Part shown: one piece after another, positions 47,762 through 60,821 of the stretch
Layout: every line of letters begins with the position of its first letter
How positions within the stretch are numbered: position 1 is the stretch's first letter
Translations under genes and position numbers: made by a program
The notes under the pieces: model-generated
Databases searched by the model: none
What the model saw: only the letters and a program-made list of their open reading frames with translations
What the model was told of the DNA's origin: nothing
NCBI RefSeq assembly: GCF_003286085.1
Contig: NW_020825358.1
Span: 1,037,501-1,101,500, forward strand
DNA length: 64,000 nt
Origin: Drosophila persimilis
Taxonomy: Eukaryota > Arthropoda > Insecta > Diptera > Drosophilidae
Direction: 5' to 3'

Positions 47762-50700
47762 GCTGATGTGCGTGTGACGGTATACGGTATATCGTATCGT
47801 GTACTATGTATGGGGATGTGGTGTGGCTTACATGTTTATGGGTATTTGGGTTAGAAGCTCAAGTGTTTTGTTATTGAGTAAACATGTAATAAATGCCGTT
47901 ATACAAAATACGTGTTCGTTCGTGTTTCATGCGGTGCCGTTGCCGTTGCCGGTGTCGCTGGTACCGTGCGCGTTTTCCTTGTCTAAGCCTGGGACTGGGT
48001 CTGGGACTGGGACTCGTCTGTGTTTGCATAGCAGGGGCGGTGGGGTTGCGTTGGAGCGGTAGGAAAAACCGAGCAAAAATTCTATGCTTATGCGTGTGTT
48101 CGTGAGCGTGTGTGTGTGTATGTGTGTGTGTGTGGGAAATCCTTTTACTAAATACAAACTACATGCGTCTCATATTTCAGCATCATAAAGAGTTGGTCTC
48201 CCCCTTTGGGAGAGTTTGCTGTATTTAAAAATGCCCGAAAGGCTCAGAAATGTTTGAATTGCTAAGATTTTTGCCGTGCGGGTTGAAAGGCGGTAACGAG
48301 GCTAACAGATAAATGAAGGTGAAAAGGGTTTAAGTTTAATGCAAGATTATGCCAGAAGCAAAATCGAGTAGAGAGTAGATGGAACAGAGCTCTGACTTTA
48401 AAAATTCCACAAAATTCTCTTAAATCATCAATTTACATTTACTTTCCATTTAAATAGATTTAAGGGCGAACATTTTTTAAATTACTTTTAATTTATTACT
48501 CTTTGCGCCATTTGGTCTAGTCATTTTTAATTAAAAATTCCATTTGCCATAGTTTTCTAATATCCTTTAACATATTTCCACATAAATTAAGCAATTTAAA
48601 TTATTTATTTATCTACGCACATCATTTATTGCCACTCTTTATTTTTTTTTGGCCCCGCCAAAAGCGTTTTGTCGTCTGTCCTGTCTTCCCCCACGAGAAT
48701 AATTTAAATAATTCTGTTTAATTACTGCTGGTAAATTACTATACTAGATATGTACATATACTCGTACTATGTACATATATCTATAGGAAAACCCTGCACA
48801 TTCTATGACAGAAATATCAATAGGGGATGTCCTTTTGTTTGCTGGTGCTGGTGCTCCTGCCCCCCAAAAGCGTCACATATGTACATAAATGAATTATGCA
48901 ACAACATTTATTAATTGTCAGAAACAATTGAAGGCAGTTAGAGGTGAGACACAATACACGGATCGGGTGGTGGGGGGAGGGAAATCAAATGAAATCAATT
49001 ATGAGAAAAGTCAATGACAAATTGAATTTAATTGCCGCGAAACGTGGTGGAAATTGTGAGGGCGCAAAAGGTCCTTTGGCGGATGGTGAATGCTTTTTGC
49101 TGCTGCTTGGATTTTGCTTCTGCTTTTTATTTTTGTCGTTTTTGCTGATTTTTGTTGGCCTTAAATTGGTGTTTGCCCGACACTTGACACACTTGACAAT
49201 GACTCCGCACTCGCTTGACTTCTCTCTCCCTCTCCCTCTCCCTCTCTTTTGGCTCCAAGCCCCACTTTTTCGCAGCACTCAGCAGTGGAAATGTTTGCCG
49301 TTTAGGCCAGCACTTACGCCAGCAGGGTGGCAGCAGCAGAGTGCAGATGTGAAGGATGGAAAGGGCATCGGTTCAGAGGAAGATATGGGTCTGGATATGG
49401 CTATGGGTATGGGTATGCGTCTGGTGGTCGCCTGCCTGCATATCTGTATCTTGTTCGAAGCGAACGTGGCGACCGTCCATTCGCATGCTGGTTCTCTAGC
49501 CTGGGCTTGGGTCTGGCAAACTCATCAGCATTCAACGTTATTGTCACTGAAAAATACACACAATTATCGTTACAAATTGCTGTTAACTCTCACTCACACT
49601 CACACACACTATCATAGGAGTCAGTACAGTACAGTACAGTAGAGTCTCAGAGCTGCTGCGGGTTCGGAGGAGAGAAAATGTGAACATTTTGTACTACTCT
49701 TTGCTTTGGTTTCATTTCGTTTCGGTCTCACACTTGTTCTCCCTCATTTTTTTTTTTTTCGTTTTTTTTTTGGTGTCAATGGAAAGTGCTATTGAAAGTG
49801 CACGAGTATACGTGGGCGACCCATTCACATAGATACAAAACAGCAAGCGACACACGCACACATGCAGAAAGAGAGCGGCGAAGAAATAACTGTGTCGGAA
49901 GTTGCCTTCAAGGCATGCGGATTGCACATTGTTGATGATGATGCTGATGATGCCTCTCTCTGGCTCTCGGATGCTCTCGAATGCTATATGCTGCTGGCTT
50001 TGACAATTGAAAAATGCTGCACCGAGATACATGCCACCCCAGATATGGTGGCCAGCACATTACGAGCACACTGTCCATCAGCGAAGCATTAGCCAGAGCC
50101 AGAGCCAGAGCCAGAACCAGAGCCCGCCCTCCACCACCTCTCGGCCCGTCAAAAGGAGAACTCAACCTGAAAGCGAGAGACCTCGCCAGACTCGAAACTG
50201 GAAACTGGAAACTCGAAACTTGAAACTCAATTATACAAAGTGATTCAGCACACGCTCACCTCTAATGAGTTCATTTGCAGTTTATGAGCAGTCGACGCTA
50301 AGTACATTTCCCGAGTATGCCCCGGCTCGAGCTCCATCTCCACCTCCACCTCCAGCTCCAGCTACTAATTTGCATTTCATTTGCCGCTGCTGCTCAAAGA
50401 GCTATGTAGAAAAAAAAAAACCTGAACATGAACATGAAACGAAATCCTGAAATCATTAAAGAAGAAAAGGCACACAACTCTAATGGGACACTGATTACCG
50501 AGGCTTTGTCTGACGAATATTTAACAACTCGTATATATATACAAATGTAGATCATTGGCACAAATAAAACATCAATTTCAGTTGGTATACCCAAAGAGCT
50601 GCTCCTTAGATTTAATATTTATGGAAATGGAAATATTAAAATGGAATGGCTTTCACTGAATTTAATGGGAAAATACTAGCTGAGCCGGCCAGCCATTTGC

Positions 50701-51117
50701 CATGTGAATTGATTGTGTGAATGGACTTAAGGAACAGGTTTGAATCTGGATCGGTGCCGATGAGCAAGTTCAATGGTTCTGCTGGTGTCTTAATTTCTTT
50801 TCCCGATGCGCAACACAAACCATTTGATTCTTGTTTGAATTTGAACACCAATCAGCACTTTCGGATAAGCGGATTGGCTCAATATTTGGTTGCAGATCAA
50901 AGCCTACTTGATTATGTTTACATTTTGTATGGAATATTTCGATATTGTTCATAGAAAAATTCTAAAGTACTGTTTTACAAATTTTTGGGTTGTGGTAGAT
51001 AAGGTGAAAAATACTTAATCAGGCAGGTTCCGCTTTTCATTTACTTTTGCGGATTACGTTTTCAGTCAAAACGTTTCGTTTTCGTTGCAAGGTTCTACAG
51101 TTTTCACACATTTTTGT

Positions 51118-51125
51118 TATCGATA
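51118..51125. promoter_or_regulatory. DRE-like palindrome TATCGATA
   Basis: The exact core of the DNA-replication-related element bound by DREF (and overlapping BEAF-32 sites), common in Drosophila housekeeping promoters. It lies 47 bases upstream of an ATG (51172). No TATA box is seen. Confidence 0.4.
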
Positions 51126-51171
51126 TGTTTCATATTTCATCGTTTCTGGCGAGCAAAAACAGCTGATTAAA

Positions 51172-51306
51172 ATGCCTTTTATTTTTTCAATTGCTGGTTT
51201 TGAAGCAAAACGACGGCAGAAATTACGTGATCTAAGAAGATCTAGACATCAGAGATGCAATACTTTTCTCTCAGTCTATATTTTATTCGAAATAAAACCG
51301 AAATAG
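51172..51306 (+). CDS. possible 44-residue ORF behind a DRE-like box
   Basis: An ATG in acceptable context (TTAAAATG) opens 44 codons ending TAG. The peptide has a hydrophobic start and a basic middle (AKRRQKLRDLRRSRHQR). AATAAA at 51291-51296 overlaps the end of the frame. The promoter-like box, short frame and polyadenylation signal occur in order within 190 bases. A decayed retrocopy, a tiny gene or chance are all possible. No family recognised. Confidence 0.2.
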   Translation: MPFIFSIAGFEAKRRQKLRDLRRSRHQRCNTFLSVYILFEIKPK

Positions 51307-54300
51307 ATCTTAAATTTCAGTCGTTAAACGAGACTTTCTGTGTGCCTTTCTACCTCTTCATCTCGAATTTAATTTCCATTTTGCTTTCATGTATTTTTAA
51401 TCAATTTCAATCGTTACCAAATAAATTTTTTTTAATTTGATTAAATATTTTTGTTTGCCAAACACAACACTTTTTTGTGGCTATTTATTTTGTGTGTGTT
51501 GTGGGTTAAAATTCATTTGCATTTGTGCCGCACTGCACCTGTGGCACTCACATATCATGAGCAAATATTATATAGTGTCAGGGCCGTCAGTGGAGTGTTA
51601 AAAAATACAAAAAGAAAGACAAAAAATATGTAGTCATAATATTTGCATAGAGTTTTTTTCCCCCTGACGTAGAGACGAAGCAAACAAATGCCATGCCACC
51701 ACACACACACACACACACACACACAAAGTGCACTGCGGGCTATCTTTGGCGCAAATTTAATAAGCCCCGACAACCCTTATTATAAATTTATTTATATTTA
51801 TATACGAACAGGTACGATACGAGGCAGTAGCCAGGCCCCATCTTGCTGTTTGCTGTGACAGCCGCCAGCTGCGACAAAGACACATGAACATTGGAGTAGT
51901 ACTTTTGGGGCTGGATGTCCTGGTTCCGTGTCCTCACACACACACACATGCAGAGGGAATGCAAACTCTGGGCTCTCGCTCTCTCCGGCTTTTGTCAAAA
52001 TATATGATGCTCATATGTTAGCCGGCACTCAACGTGTGCCGCATTATTCACTCATCAGCAGCCCTCAGCATGCCCATCATCATTATCATTGTTCTTCCTT
52101 GTTGCTCCTCTTTTTCCAGCGTGCTTGCTGCTGCTGCTGCTACCGCTGCTGCTGCTCTTGTGGTTGCTGCCACCACCCAACCCACTCACGCCCACTTTTG
52201 GTCTTGATAGTGGCACTGGCTACAACCCTGCTGTGCCTCCTCTGCCGCCCCTCAGCTGCTCCTCTGCTGCTGTCTCTTTGTCAGTTTCATGCACTGCAAA
52301 AGTGTTTTAAAGTAGACTTTACTTTGTTGCGGTTGGCTTCCTTTATATTTATTTCGTACGAGTACAAGTACGAGTATATTCTTTTTTGGGTTCTCCCTTT
52401 TTTTGTCGAGAGGCCTGTGTGACAAAGAGGTTGCTGCCTGCCACACCAGAAAAGGAAGGAAGCAGAAATAAGCCGCATATTTAAATAAATGAATTTAAAG
52501 ATGTGGGATGGAGCACATAAAGCCCGAGATGTGGGTAAGAATTTAAGGCAAATGCAATAATAAAATCTCTAAAGAGTAATTAAAATGGGATTTCATTGAA
52601 AGAGAACATTTAATAGATCTTTTAACAATTTTTCGTTCCTTCTGCAAATGTCAGTTAATTATTTTCCATTTTTTCATTTACTCGCAAATACTTACATATA
52701 TTTCCAGTATCCAGTATCTTTATCTGTGGAAATGGAATCTTTGGATGTCCATCTTTTAATTAGAGCCTTGTCCAGCTGTAAGTACAGTTCTTTTGAGTAT
52801 TTTGCCGCTATTTGGTTTCATAATTTAGCACTGAATGGCCAGTCCTGCACTTTTCTGTTGTGTTCTTTTCTTTTCCTTTTATTTTTTTTTTGTCATTTCT
52901 GAGAAAGCAAAACTAATTTCTGTTGCTGACAACCATTTAAATTCAATTTCTGTTCCGCTGTTGTGTCGCTGTTTAGTGGCAGGAGGAGCAGGGGCAGGGG
53001 CAGGGGCAGACGGAATACTCGTAAGAAAAGAAAAACTCGACGATTATCTGGGGTCTTGGGTCTTGCGTCTTGAGTCTTGGGGAGGTCCTTGCTCCCTTGC
53101 CGCTCTGTGGCTTGACTGAAATCAGAGCTACTCCCTCTGTGGTGGTGCACCCACCGTTCAACGTTCTATCTGGAAATACATACGAGTATATGATTATCCA
53201 AGCTTTATTTATGCTGGCTATGGCAATTTTTTCTACTTACTTTTTTACCTTTTCCAGTCCAGTCCTGTCCTGTCCTGTCCCGTCCTGCTATTTTCCACCA
53301 TCCTTTCGGTGGCAACAGATGTTTTGGGTTTGGTTTTCTTTTGGCTTTGGCTGAAATATATAATTTGTTGATCCTGCCCACATCTCGATGGGTTGCCAGT
53401 CCTTTTGGCCTTTGCTCCTTTTCCGCGTGTGTTGCCGCATTATTAAAAACTACTTAAAAAACGCCTTACCGTTCACCGGCAAACAACGAAAGAGATTTGG
53501 CAGCAGCAGTGGCAGCGGCAGCCGGCATGGAAAGGAAAGCGAAAGAGACTGGAAAATGAAAAACAAACACATTTGTTTCGCTCGACAGTTTTTGAAAGGC
53601 AGCAGCTGGCGTCAATGTTTGAATGACTGCATGAATGATTGAACGAATGACTGGGAGTGGCTGGGAGGGGCTGGGAGGGGCTGGTCGAGTCGAGGACACT
53701 GCCAAAATGTAGACAGATCTTCTATGTGTCCGTTCGTTCGAGAGTCTCTGTTATTTATGCTCTCGAAATGAGAGCCAAAAGCTGCGGGTCGGGTCGGGTT
53801 GGGTCGGGTCGGTGCCGTGCGGCCATATTTGCTTAAACCAGCAACAGAAACAAAACCCAAACATAAGCCGCCGCTTGTCGAGAATGTCCTCACTTTGTAC
53901 AGTTATATATAACTATACATATACATATATTTATATATATATATTTTGGCATGTGTGTGTGCGTTATTTCTGTTGCCATGCGGCTTTCCTTTGCTTCTTT
54001 TCCACTTTTCCTTTGGTGTGTTTTCCTTTCTACTTGCCACTAAAATACACATGGAAAATATTTACAAAATGTCCGCTGCTGTATTTCTTCTCTTCTTAGA
54101 GGTTTATTCTCTGTCTCTCTCTCTCTCTCTCCCTGTCTCCCTGTCTCCCTATCTCTCTCTGTCTTTTTTTGTTTGGCAAACAATTCGGCGCCATTAGAAA
54201 GCAGGGGTAGGGGCGATGTGAAATGGAGGAGGGATAGTGAATACTTGGCGACTTTCGAAAGTTTAACACGTTTTGGTAATTTCATCAAGGACATGTGGAG

Positions 54301-54589
54301 AATACATGTTTCCCCCCTCTCGCAAGAGCCAAACAAACATATGAAGAGGGTTAAAGGACATTAAAGCTGATCTCACAGATAGCAGAGGAAACTTCAAAGT
54401 CCACTTGATCATCAGAGCAAAAACTGCTTAAAGACAAAGCAAAATCGATAGTCAAGGTTCTTAAATTCTATGAAGGAGATAGAGAAAATAGAGACTTCGT
54501 TCGTGCGCCAACCCTCGGCTCACTCGCTTCGCTCGGGACCACAACGGCCACTGAAAACTTTTTTATTTAATAGAGAGCTACTACAAAAT

Positions 54590-54994
54590 GATGAAAATCT
54601 TTAAATTGAATCAATATTCTATACTGCCGAAGTTAGGATCGCTCATAATCATGTTGCGGAATCGGAATCAACTGAAATTGTGCATTCAAATGAGATGTAG
54701 TCCCACGAATTCCGACTATTTCAACAGATCTTCCATTCCAATTAAAGATAATTCAGTTCTCCGTTTGACTGGCTTTTGCGATGACCATCAATAAATCGCA
54801 AGGCCAATGCTTGGAAGTCTTTTATTACCACTCGGGAACTTGTTTTACAACTAGATTTTCATCCATAGGTCAGGCAATAGTAGTTTCAATGGGTTCTGAA
54901 TACATTCAGTAGTTCTAAGACTCTTCTGTTATCCAATAAGGCTATTCGTTGCATAACCTACTCCGATATAGAAGGAACTATTCGTTCCTCCTAG
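54590..54994 (+). pseudogene. decayed Helitron, helicase C-terminal part and probable 3' end
   Basis: The plus strand encodes, in shifting frames, motifs of the Pif1-type helicase of Helitrons in the expected order: a GSLIIMLRN segment (near 54640-54665), a TDLPFQLK segment (near 54725) and the hallmark AFAMTINKSQGQ (near 54775-54810). One in-frame TGA lies just before the last motif. The usual downstream CSR-type motif is lost. A stem of six bases with a five-base loop (54973-54989) is followed by CTAG at 54991-54994, the structure expected at a Helitron 3' end. The flanking base after CTAG is C rather than the usual T. The rolling-circle initiator domain is not present, so this is a 5'-truncated copy. 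Confidence 0.75.
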
Positions 54995-57900
54995 CCCCAC
55001 CTAATGCTTCTTCAATAATCTGTCCAGCCACTGCCACTGTCAATGTTACAACTGCCACTAATTCCCGATATAGACTCCATCAAATGCTGTGGCAACACAC
55101 ACACCGCACCGCACCGCACCGCACCGCACACCCCTTTACCTAGTTCTCCCCGTTGTCCTCCTTCGTAACCATTTTCACCAAATCGCATTAGGCTTAGGAC
55201 TCTCTCTGTGCTCTTCGACCATCGCACAGCGAAATACAATTTCCTCGACCAATAACGGAAACGTTCATCAATGACCATTTTGGCACTTTCGGTTTCAGGC
55301 CAAAGGCCACGGACCATTTCGCCCGGTTTCGAGTTCGTTTGGGGCCAAATCATGTGAGCAGGCATCAGCACTTGCTAGCACCAGCACCAGCAGCAGCAGC
55401 AGGCATCGGACAAAAGTCAGCCGAATCAACTGTGCCCCAGCCACAAGCTATCAAAAAAAAAAAGGACCAAAAAAGTAGCAAGAAGACCAGGAAGCAGGAG
55501 TAGGAGGTGTAGAGTCCTGGACCCACAAATGCAGCTCGGAAGCAAAACTGGAAAATTTAATTATCACATACACACACGCACGAGAGAGAGAGAGAGAGAG
55601 AGAAAGGGAGAGCATGGGAAGGGATGGGTGGGGTGAACCGACAGACAGACAGACTGATGCCATGTTCTTGTGAATTGTCAATGTCAGAGTTGGTTGTGTG
55701 GAGTACCCATCGGTGCCAGTAGTATATGGGGTTCACTGCTAGAATGAAAAGCCTTCGAGGCCAAAGAAATCAAAGAATTGACAGAGTAGAGGGGAGTAAT
55801 CTAAGAGCTAGAGATCATCAGGCAGATCTTTATAGGATTAGAAAAGTCTAGTGCCTATGCAGTTCGAAAAGAAAACAATTTTCAAGATAGTATTAAATCT
55901 GGTTTTCCACATTTATTAATATTTTCTACTGATCTACTAACAATCATTAGAATAGGTTAATTTTTAGCATTTAAATGAAGGAAATCTTGCCTCTCCCTTC
56001 CCAGTCTTCGAATCTGTTGAGATATTACACCATTTCCGGGTATCATTTCGGTCGAAATCATTTCGGCCCGTCTATAGACCTTCGAGTTGTTCTTCTGCCA
56101 TGTTTTTGCTGTTGCCAGTTTTGTTGGCGTTGCAGAACCACCAGAAACTGAAGCCTGGAATGTGTGCTCTCTCTCTCTCAGACTGTCTGTCCTTCTGTCT
56201 TTGTCTCGCTTTGGATTTTCGGTTAGCCTTCAGTCGCGTGCGGTTTGTGTATCAACCGTATCTCAGGCCCCTCCCCCTCCCCCATACCCTCCATCGCCAT
56301 CTCTATCATGGCCATTTCTTGTCTTTGCGGTTCTCGTTGCTCGCAGAGTATGATGTCAACTTGTGACAGCTGCTGCTGGTGGTGCTGCTGCCTCTGCCAG
56401 TGCCACTGCCACTGCCACTGCCACTGATTCTGATTCTGCCACTACTCCTCCTCCTCCTGTTGCTTGGTTGGGGCATGCCTCGAGGCATACTCGTACCCGT
56501 CGTATTATAAAAAAGAACGATGAGCAATTAAAGCCATGCGTGTCCAGTTTCTGACCAACTTTAAATACAATTTTTAATTAAAATATAAACTTTTATAGGC
56601 CCCTGGCTCCAGATGATGCCACACAGATCTTTCTTCTTTCTCCTTGGCCCACTAACTATTTCGACCACATGGCGTATGAATAATCTTTGTCAGAGGGAAA
56701 GCATGGATATGATATGATTTTCGGGGTTGATAGAAATTGTTTTTATAAAGTGAGCTAGAAATTTGTTTTACAATAATTTTCACTAATTTATAATGGACAT
56801 AATCTGGTAAGAGGAAAGGAAAACTTGGTTCCAAGAGCAAATAAGTTATAAACTTTAAAGAACTTGTTATTCGGTTTGGGGCTTACAAAGAAATATATGC
56901 GGAATTTTTATTGGAATGAGACTCCAGGGAAGTTCTTTGAAGTTTAAGAACAATAGCTAATCCTTTCATTCCCAAAACCGTATCACAAAGAACCCCCAAC
57001 CACCGCCCGCCACCTTCCTCAAATCGAATTTCTCTTCCAAAAACTGAGAACTAGTTCTAATCCGAACATAAACCCTGCACCGTCCCTCGGAATTCCTCGT
57101 TTTCTTTCTATTATTTTAATTTCAGCCTGCCATTCATAATTATTTTTAGCTCCGTAGCTCCTTCTCCTGCTCCTGCGCCTGCTCCTGGCTAACACATTTA
57201 ACAGGCCAACGCAAAACTTTAGCCATAATTAAAACTAAAAAGCGAAAATTTTCTTTATTTTTATTCAAATGCTGGGGCGTGGGCCTGAGCCTGGGCCTGG
57301 GCCTGGGCCTGGTCTCTAAGTGCAGCTGACAACAATTGCATTGGAGGCTGAAACTCGGGGTGGACTCAGACTGGGGTCTGGGATGTGGGATGTGGGAGGT
57401 CTGAGGTCTGAGCCAGGCATAAAACACACAAAAGGCGACCAAAAATTATTCAACAAGCGGTGCTGACGCGCCTGCTGCTGCTGCTGCCAAAGAGAGGTTT
57501 AGAGGGTTAGAGAGAGTGTGAGAGAGAGGACTCCGACATGGCCAGGACATGCCGCCTGGCTTTCTATCCTGGGCTATCCTTTTGTTGTGCTCTTTTGTGT
57601 TTTAATAAGTTTTGAATTTCAGTACAAGGCCCGCGCGTAACTTCAAATCTCAATGCCCCTCCAGAGCAGAGCCCTTTCTCTGTGCCTTTTCCCAGTCCTT
57701 TCTTCTTCACGTTTATTCCCATTCTTCATTTCGCTTCTCTCTTTCTGCGGGTTTTGGTTTTTTTTGTCAAAGTTTTTTTTTTAATTTTCTGTTTTTCGCC
57801 ACAAAAACGAAACGAAACGAAAAGAAAAGAGAAAAAAAACGAAGCCGAAACCAATAATTAATACCCGAAACTCGTTTTTCGTTTATTATCCTCCTGCCTG

Positions 57901-59510
57901 GCAGCAGGGGCTTTCTTTGGCTGCCTGGACTTTTCTCTCGTTTTCGGCCAAACATTTCTGTCATTCGTTGCTACCGAAAAGCTTCGTTAGCTGAATCCTC
58001 CTCACTCGCACACACACACACACAGCATAGACCCCGCAGATAAAAAAAAAAGAACCCACACACTCGAACATTTGAATTGGAGCCGTTTTAGCCGTTTGCC
58101 ATGTATCTTCAGTTTTAGTTTTCAGTTTCATACTCTGATGGTGAGTATTTCGGCTATAGAGAGGGGCCTATGGACCGATGAACGCTGCTGCATTACTTGC
58201 AATATTTCATTAAGCATTTACCAGTATTCTGTCACTGTATTATCAGGGATCACTGTATCAGAAGGGCGCTATGGAATGATCTGTGGGAACATGTATTACC
58301 AGCGATCGAAACAGAGACAGAGATTACTCTCAGCAAGAGAGACAGAAAGAAAGACAGAGTGGAAATGGGAGAGAGTAAAGAAACTGGTGAGACATAGTGC
58401 AAGGTATATGCAAAGAAAGGAAGAGTAAAGAGTGAGTAAAGATTTGATAAGGTGCCATGAATATTTCTCCAGCTCAGCTGGTAAACATGAGAATCGCATA
58501 GAACGGCGGTAGAACGATACGTCACCAAAGAGAGATCAGGGAGGAGAGCCCAAGGCGACTCGGAGACCATAGATTAGATATTCAGATGGATCTGCAAGTG
58601 TATGTATAGCTTCGTTCTCTGATCTGTATGAATTTTTCTAGTTTTTTGTCCTCCCTATTTTGTAGTATTCTGTTTTACTTGTTGTTTCTTCATTCTGGTT
58701 TTTGGCTGTATTTTTTTGCGTTTTTGTTTTTTGTTCGTCCCAGACATTTTCTCGTTCTGGTTTTTCTGTAGTGCACTGCCGTTGGCTGCTGCTGTTGATA
58801 ACTTTGTTTTATAGACATTTGTTCTCGCCGTTGTTACCTAGCGACCCAAATACCCCGTTCAATAGCTTTGTCCTGGACAGCCATCGGTTCCCCTGGCGCT
58901 CCCCTGCCGCTCCTCCTCTCTGTGCACTTTTTTACGGCTTTCCTTTGGTTTTTTTTTTTAGCCTCTTTCCGTTTAGGTTTCTATTTTTCACGTTGGTTTT
59001 AGCCTGGTGCAAATCTTCTGTTAGTTTTACAGAGAAATGGCGCTGAGGGTGGGGGCGGTGGAGATTGTCCAAACAGAGGGTAAAGATTGTATAACATGAG
59101 ATTGGTCTATCGGGGCAGCGGGAATGAAACGAAGATTTGTGCAATTTTTCGGCGGGATTTTGAATTTACAAGTTGGTTGCACGACAGAGATGTGCGGTAT
59201 TTTTATTGTAAAATTCAAATCATTTCAAATATAATATAGCCTGTATGCGTTTCTCTTCTTTAGTTAAAATTTTGCAATAGAACTCTGGCTCGTATTCCAT
59301 TGTAGAACTTAAAAACCATCAGAGATCGATGGAAACAAATTCCACAAATTAAACGGAATTAGGGGAATTGATGGAGAGTATCGATGGTCCCCAATGGACA
59401 CAAAGAACTTCTGTTTGGCCAGACGGTTGCCCTTGGAAACTTAAAACCTTAAAAGGATTTGCCCCAATGATGAAATTATGTGGCAACAGATGGGGGATCC
59501 TGCTTCAAGG

Positions 59511-59552
59511 TGGTGCTGGTGCTGGTGCTGGTGCTGGTGCTGGTGGTGGGGG
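59511..59552. repeat. GGTGCT hexanucleotide array
   Basis: Six units followed by a degenerate unit. Confidence 0.9.
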
Positions 59553-60794
59553 ATTGCATAAGAACTTTCCAGCTTAGAGGGGGAGGGGCTGCTAAGCCCT
59601 TGATGGAGTTTACTTTTCCAGTGATTTACAATTGTGCAGTGAACGTATTTTTTCCCGGCTGCTCCCTTTTCTTCCGTTTTTTTTTTTCAAGCTCTTTCAT
59701 ATGTCAGGCAGAGTGAGCAGAAAGCTGGACAACAAAGCTGCTCTATGGCTATATGGCTATTGGTCCTTGTCGTTGCCAATGCTTCAGCTTCGGCTCTGGC
59801 TCCTGACTCTGTTGGCCTTTAATTCTTATCAAATTGCCGTAGAGCTAAAGGCGCTTATCAGCTTCACCAGGTCCACACACACACACACACACACTCAATG
59901 GTCAATAGCTGCATGAGAGGAGAGAGAGCGAGGGCGAGGGCGAGAGAGAGAGAGAGAGATGTGAGTGTGGAGGAGTTAGTTGATTGGTTTTGGTGGGCAC
60001 TTGAATGCCCAATGATTTGCCAGAACAGTGGAGCACCAAGAAGCACTTGTGGCATCATGGCATCATGGCATCAATCGTGGCTTCAATAAATCAAGCCACA
60101 CTCATCGCTTCTGGCTGTGGCTCTGGCTCTGGCTATGGCTATGGCTATGGCTGTGGCTCTGACTCTGGTTGAGGCTCTGTGTGCATCATCACATCCATTC
60201 CAATCCACCTAGCAGCCATGTTTGTTTGCATTACACTTCCGTTTCCGGCTCAAGTCAAATGCCATGGCACGCAAATTGAGACGGAGACCGAGTGGCAATG
60301 GGTATGGAAAATCTGTATCAAGGATACCATACGATACGACTCGGCAAGCAGGCCCTGTGTGACGTTTCTGTTTTCCTTTCATTGTTGATTGTGGAAAATA
60401 CAATTTTACTTTAACCAACCCCAGAGCCAGCCCCAGCCCCAGCACCAGCCCCAGCCGCAACCATCCCCCACACAAGCCTCCCCGGAGGCATAGTTTTGTG
60501 TTATTGCGCTGCCCGAAGAAAAACTTTTGCTTTGATAGCAATTGTGATTGAAACTGAGACACGATATTGCACTTAAGATATGAGAAATCTACAGCCACCT
60601 TTGCATTTGGACTTGGATTTGGATTTGGATTATTTTTTCAAGGCATTGGCCTAGTTCCGTCTTAACTGTGGGCATGGCATATTACAATTTAATGTTTAAA
60701 CTCGAAAAAGTATCACAAGTTTTGTCAAATTTGAACTTTTGCCACAAATCAAACATGACACTTTATTTGTTTACAGCTGCTTCTTCTCCTAACA

Positions 60795-60821
60795 CCCCCC
60801 CCCCCCCCCCCCCCCCCCCCC
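60795..60821. repeat. homopolymer of 27 cytosines
   Basis: Uninterrupted C run, the longest G/C homopolymer in the window. It can form i-motif or, on the other strand, G-quadruplex structure. The exact length may be uncertain because sequencing handles such runs badly. Confidence 0.85.

Larger units (their letters stand above)
45335..54580. other. gene-poor DNA rich in simple repeats, 9 kb
   Basis: No identified gene. It holds an ACC array, an INE-1-like relic, a GA tract at 47730-47759, CA/GT tracts (46884-46912, 48100-48135, 51701-51725) and a DRE-like box with a short ORF at 51.1 kb. The 232-codon frame at 48944-49642 is made of low-complexity DNA and is not supported. Confidence 0.5.

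Noticed and set aside
48944-49642. 232-codon plus-strand frame
   Set aside because: It is composed of simple-repeat DNA (CTCCCT, GGGTATG and CACTCA arrays), with no domain and overlapping frames on both strands.
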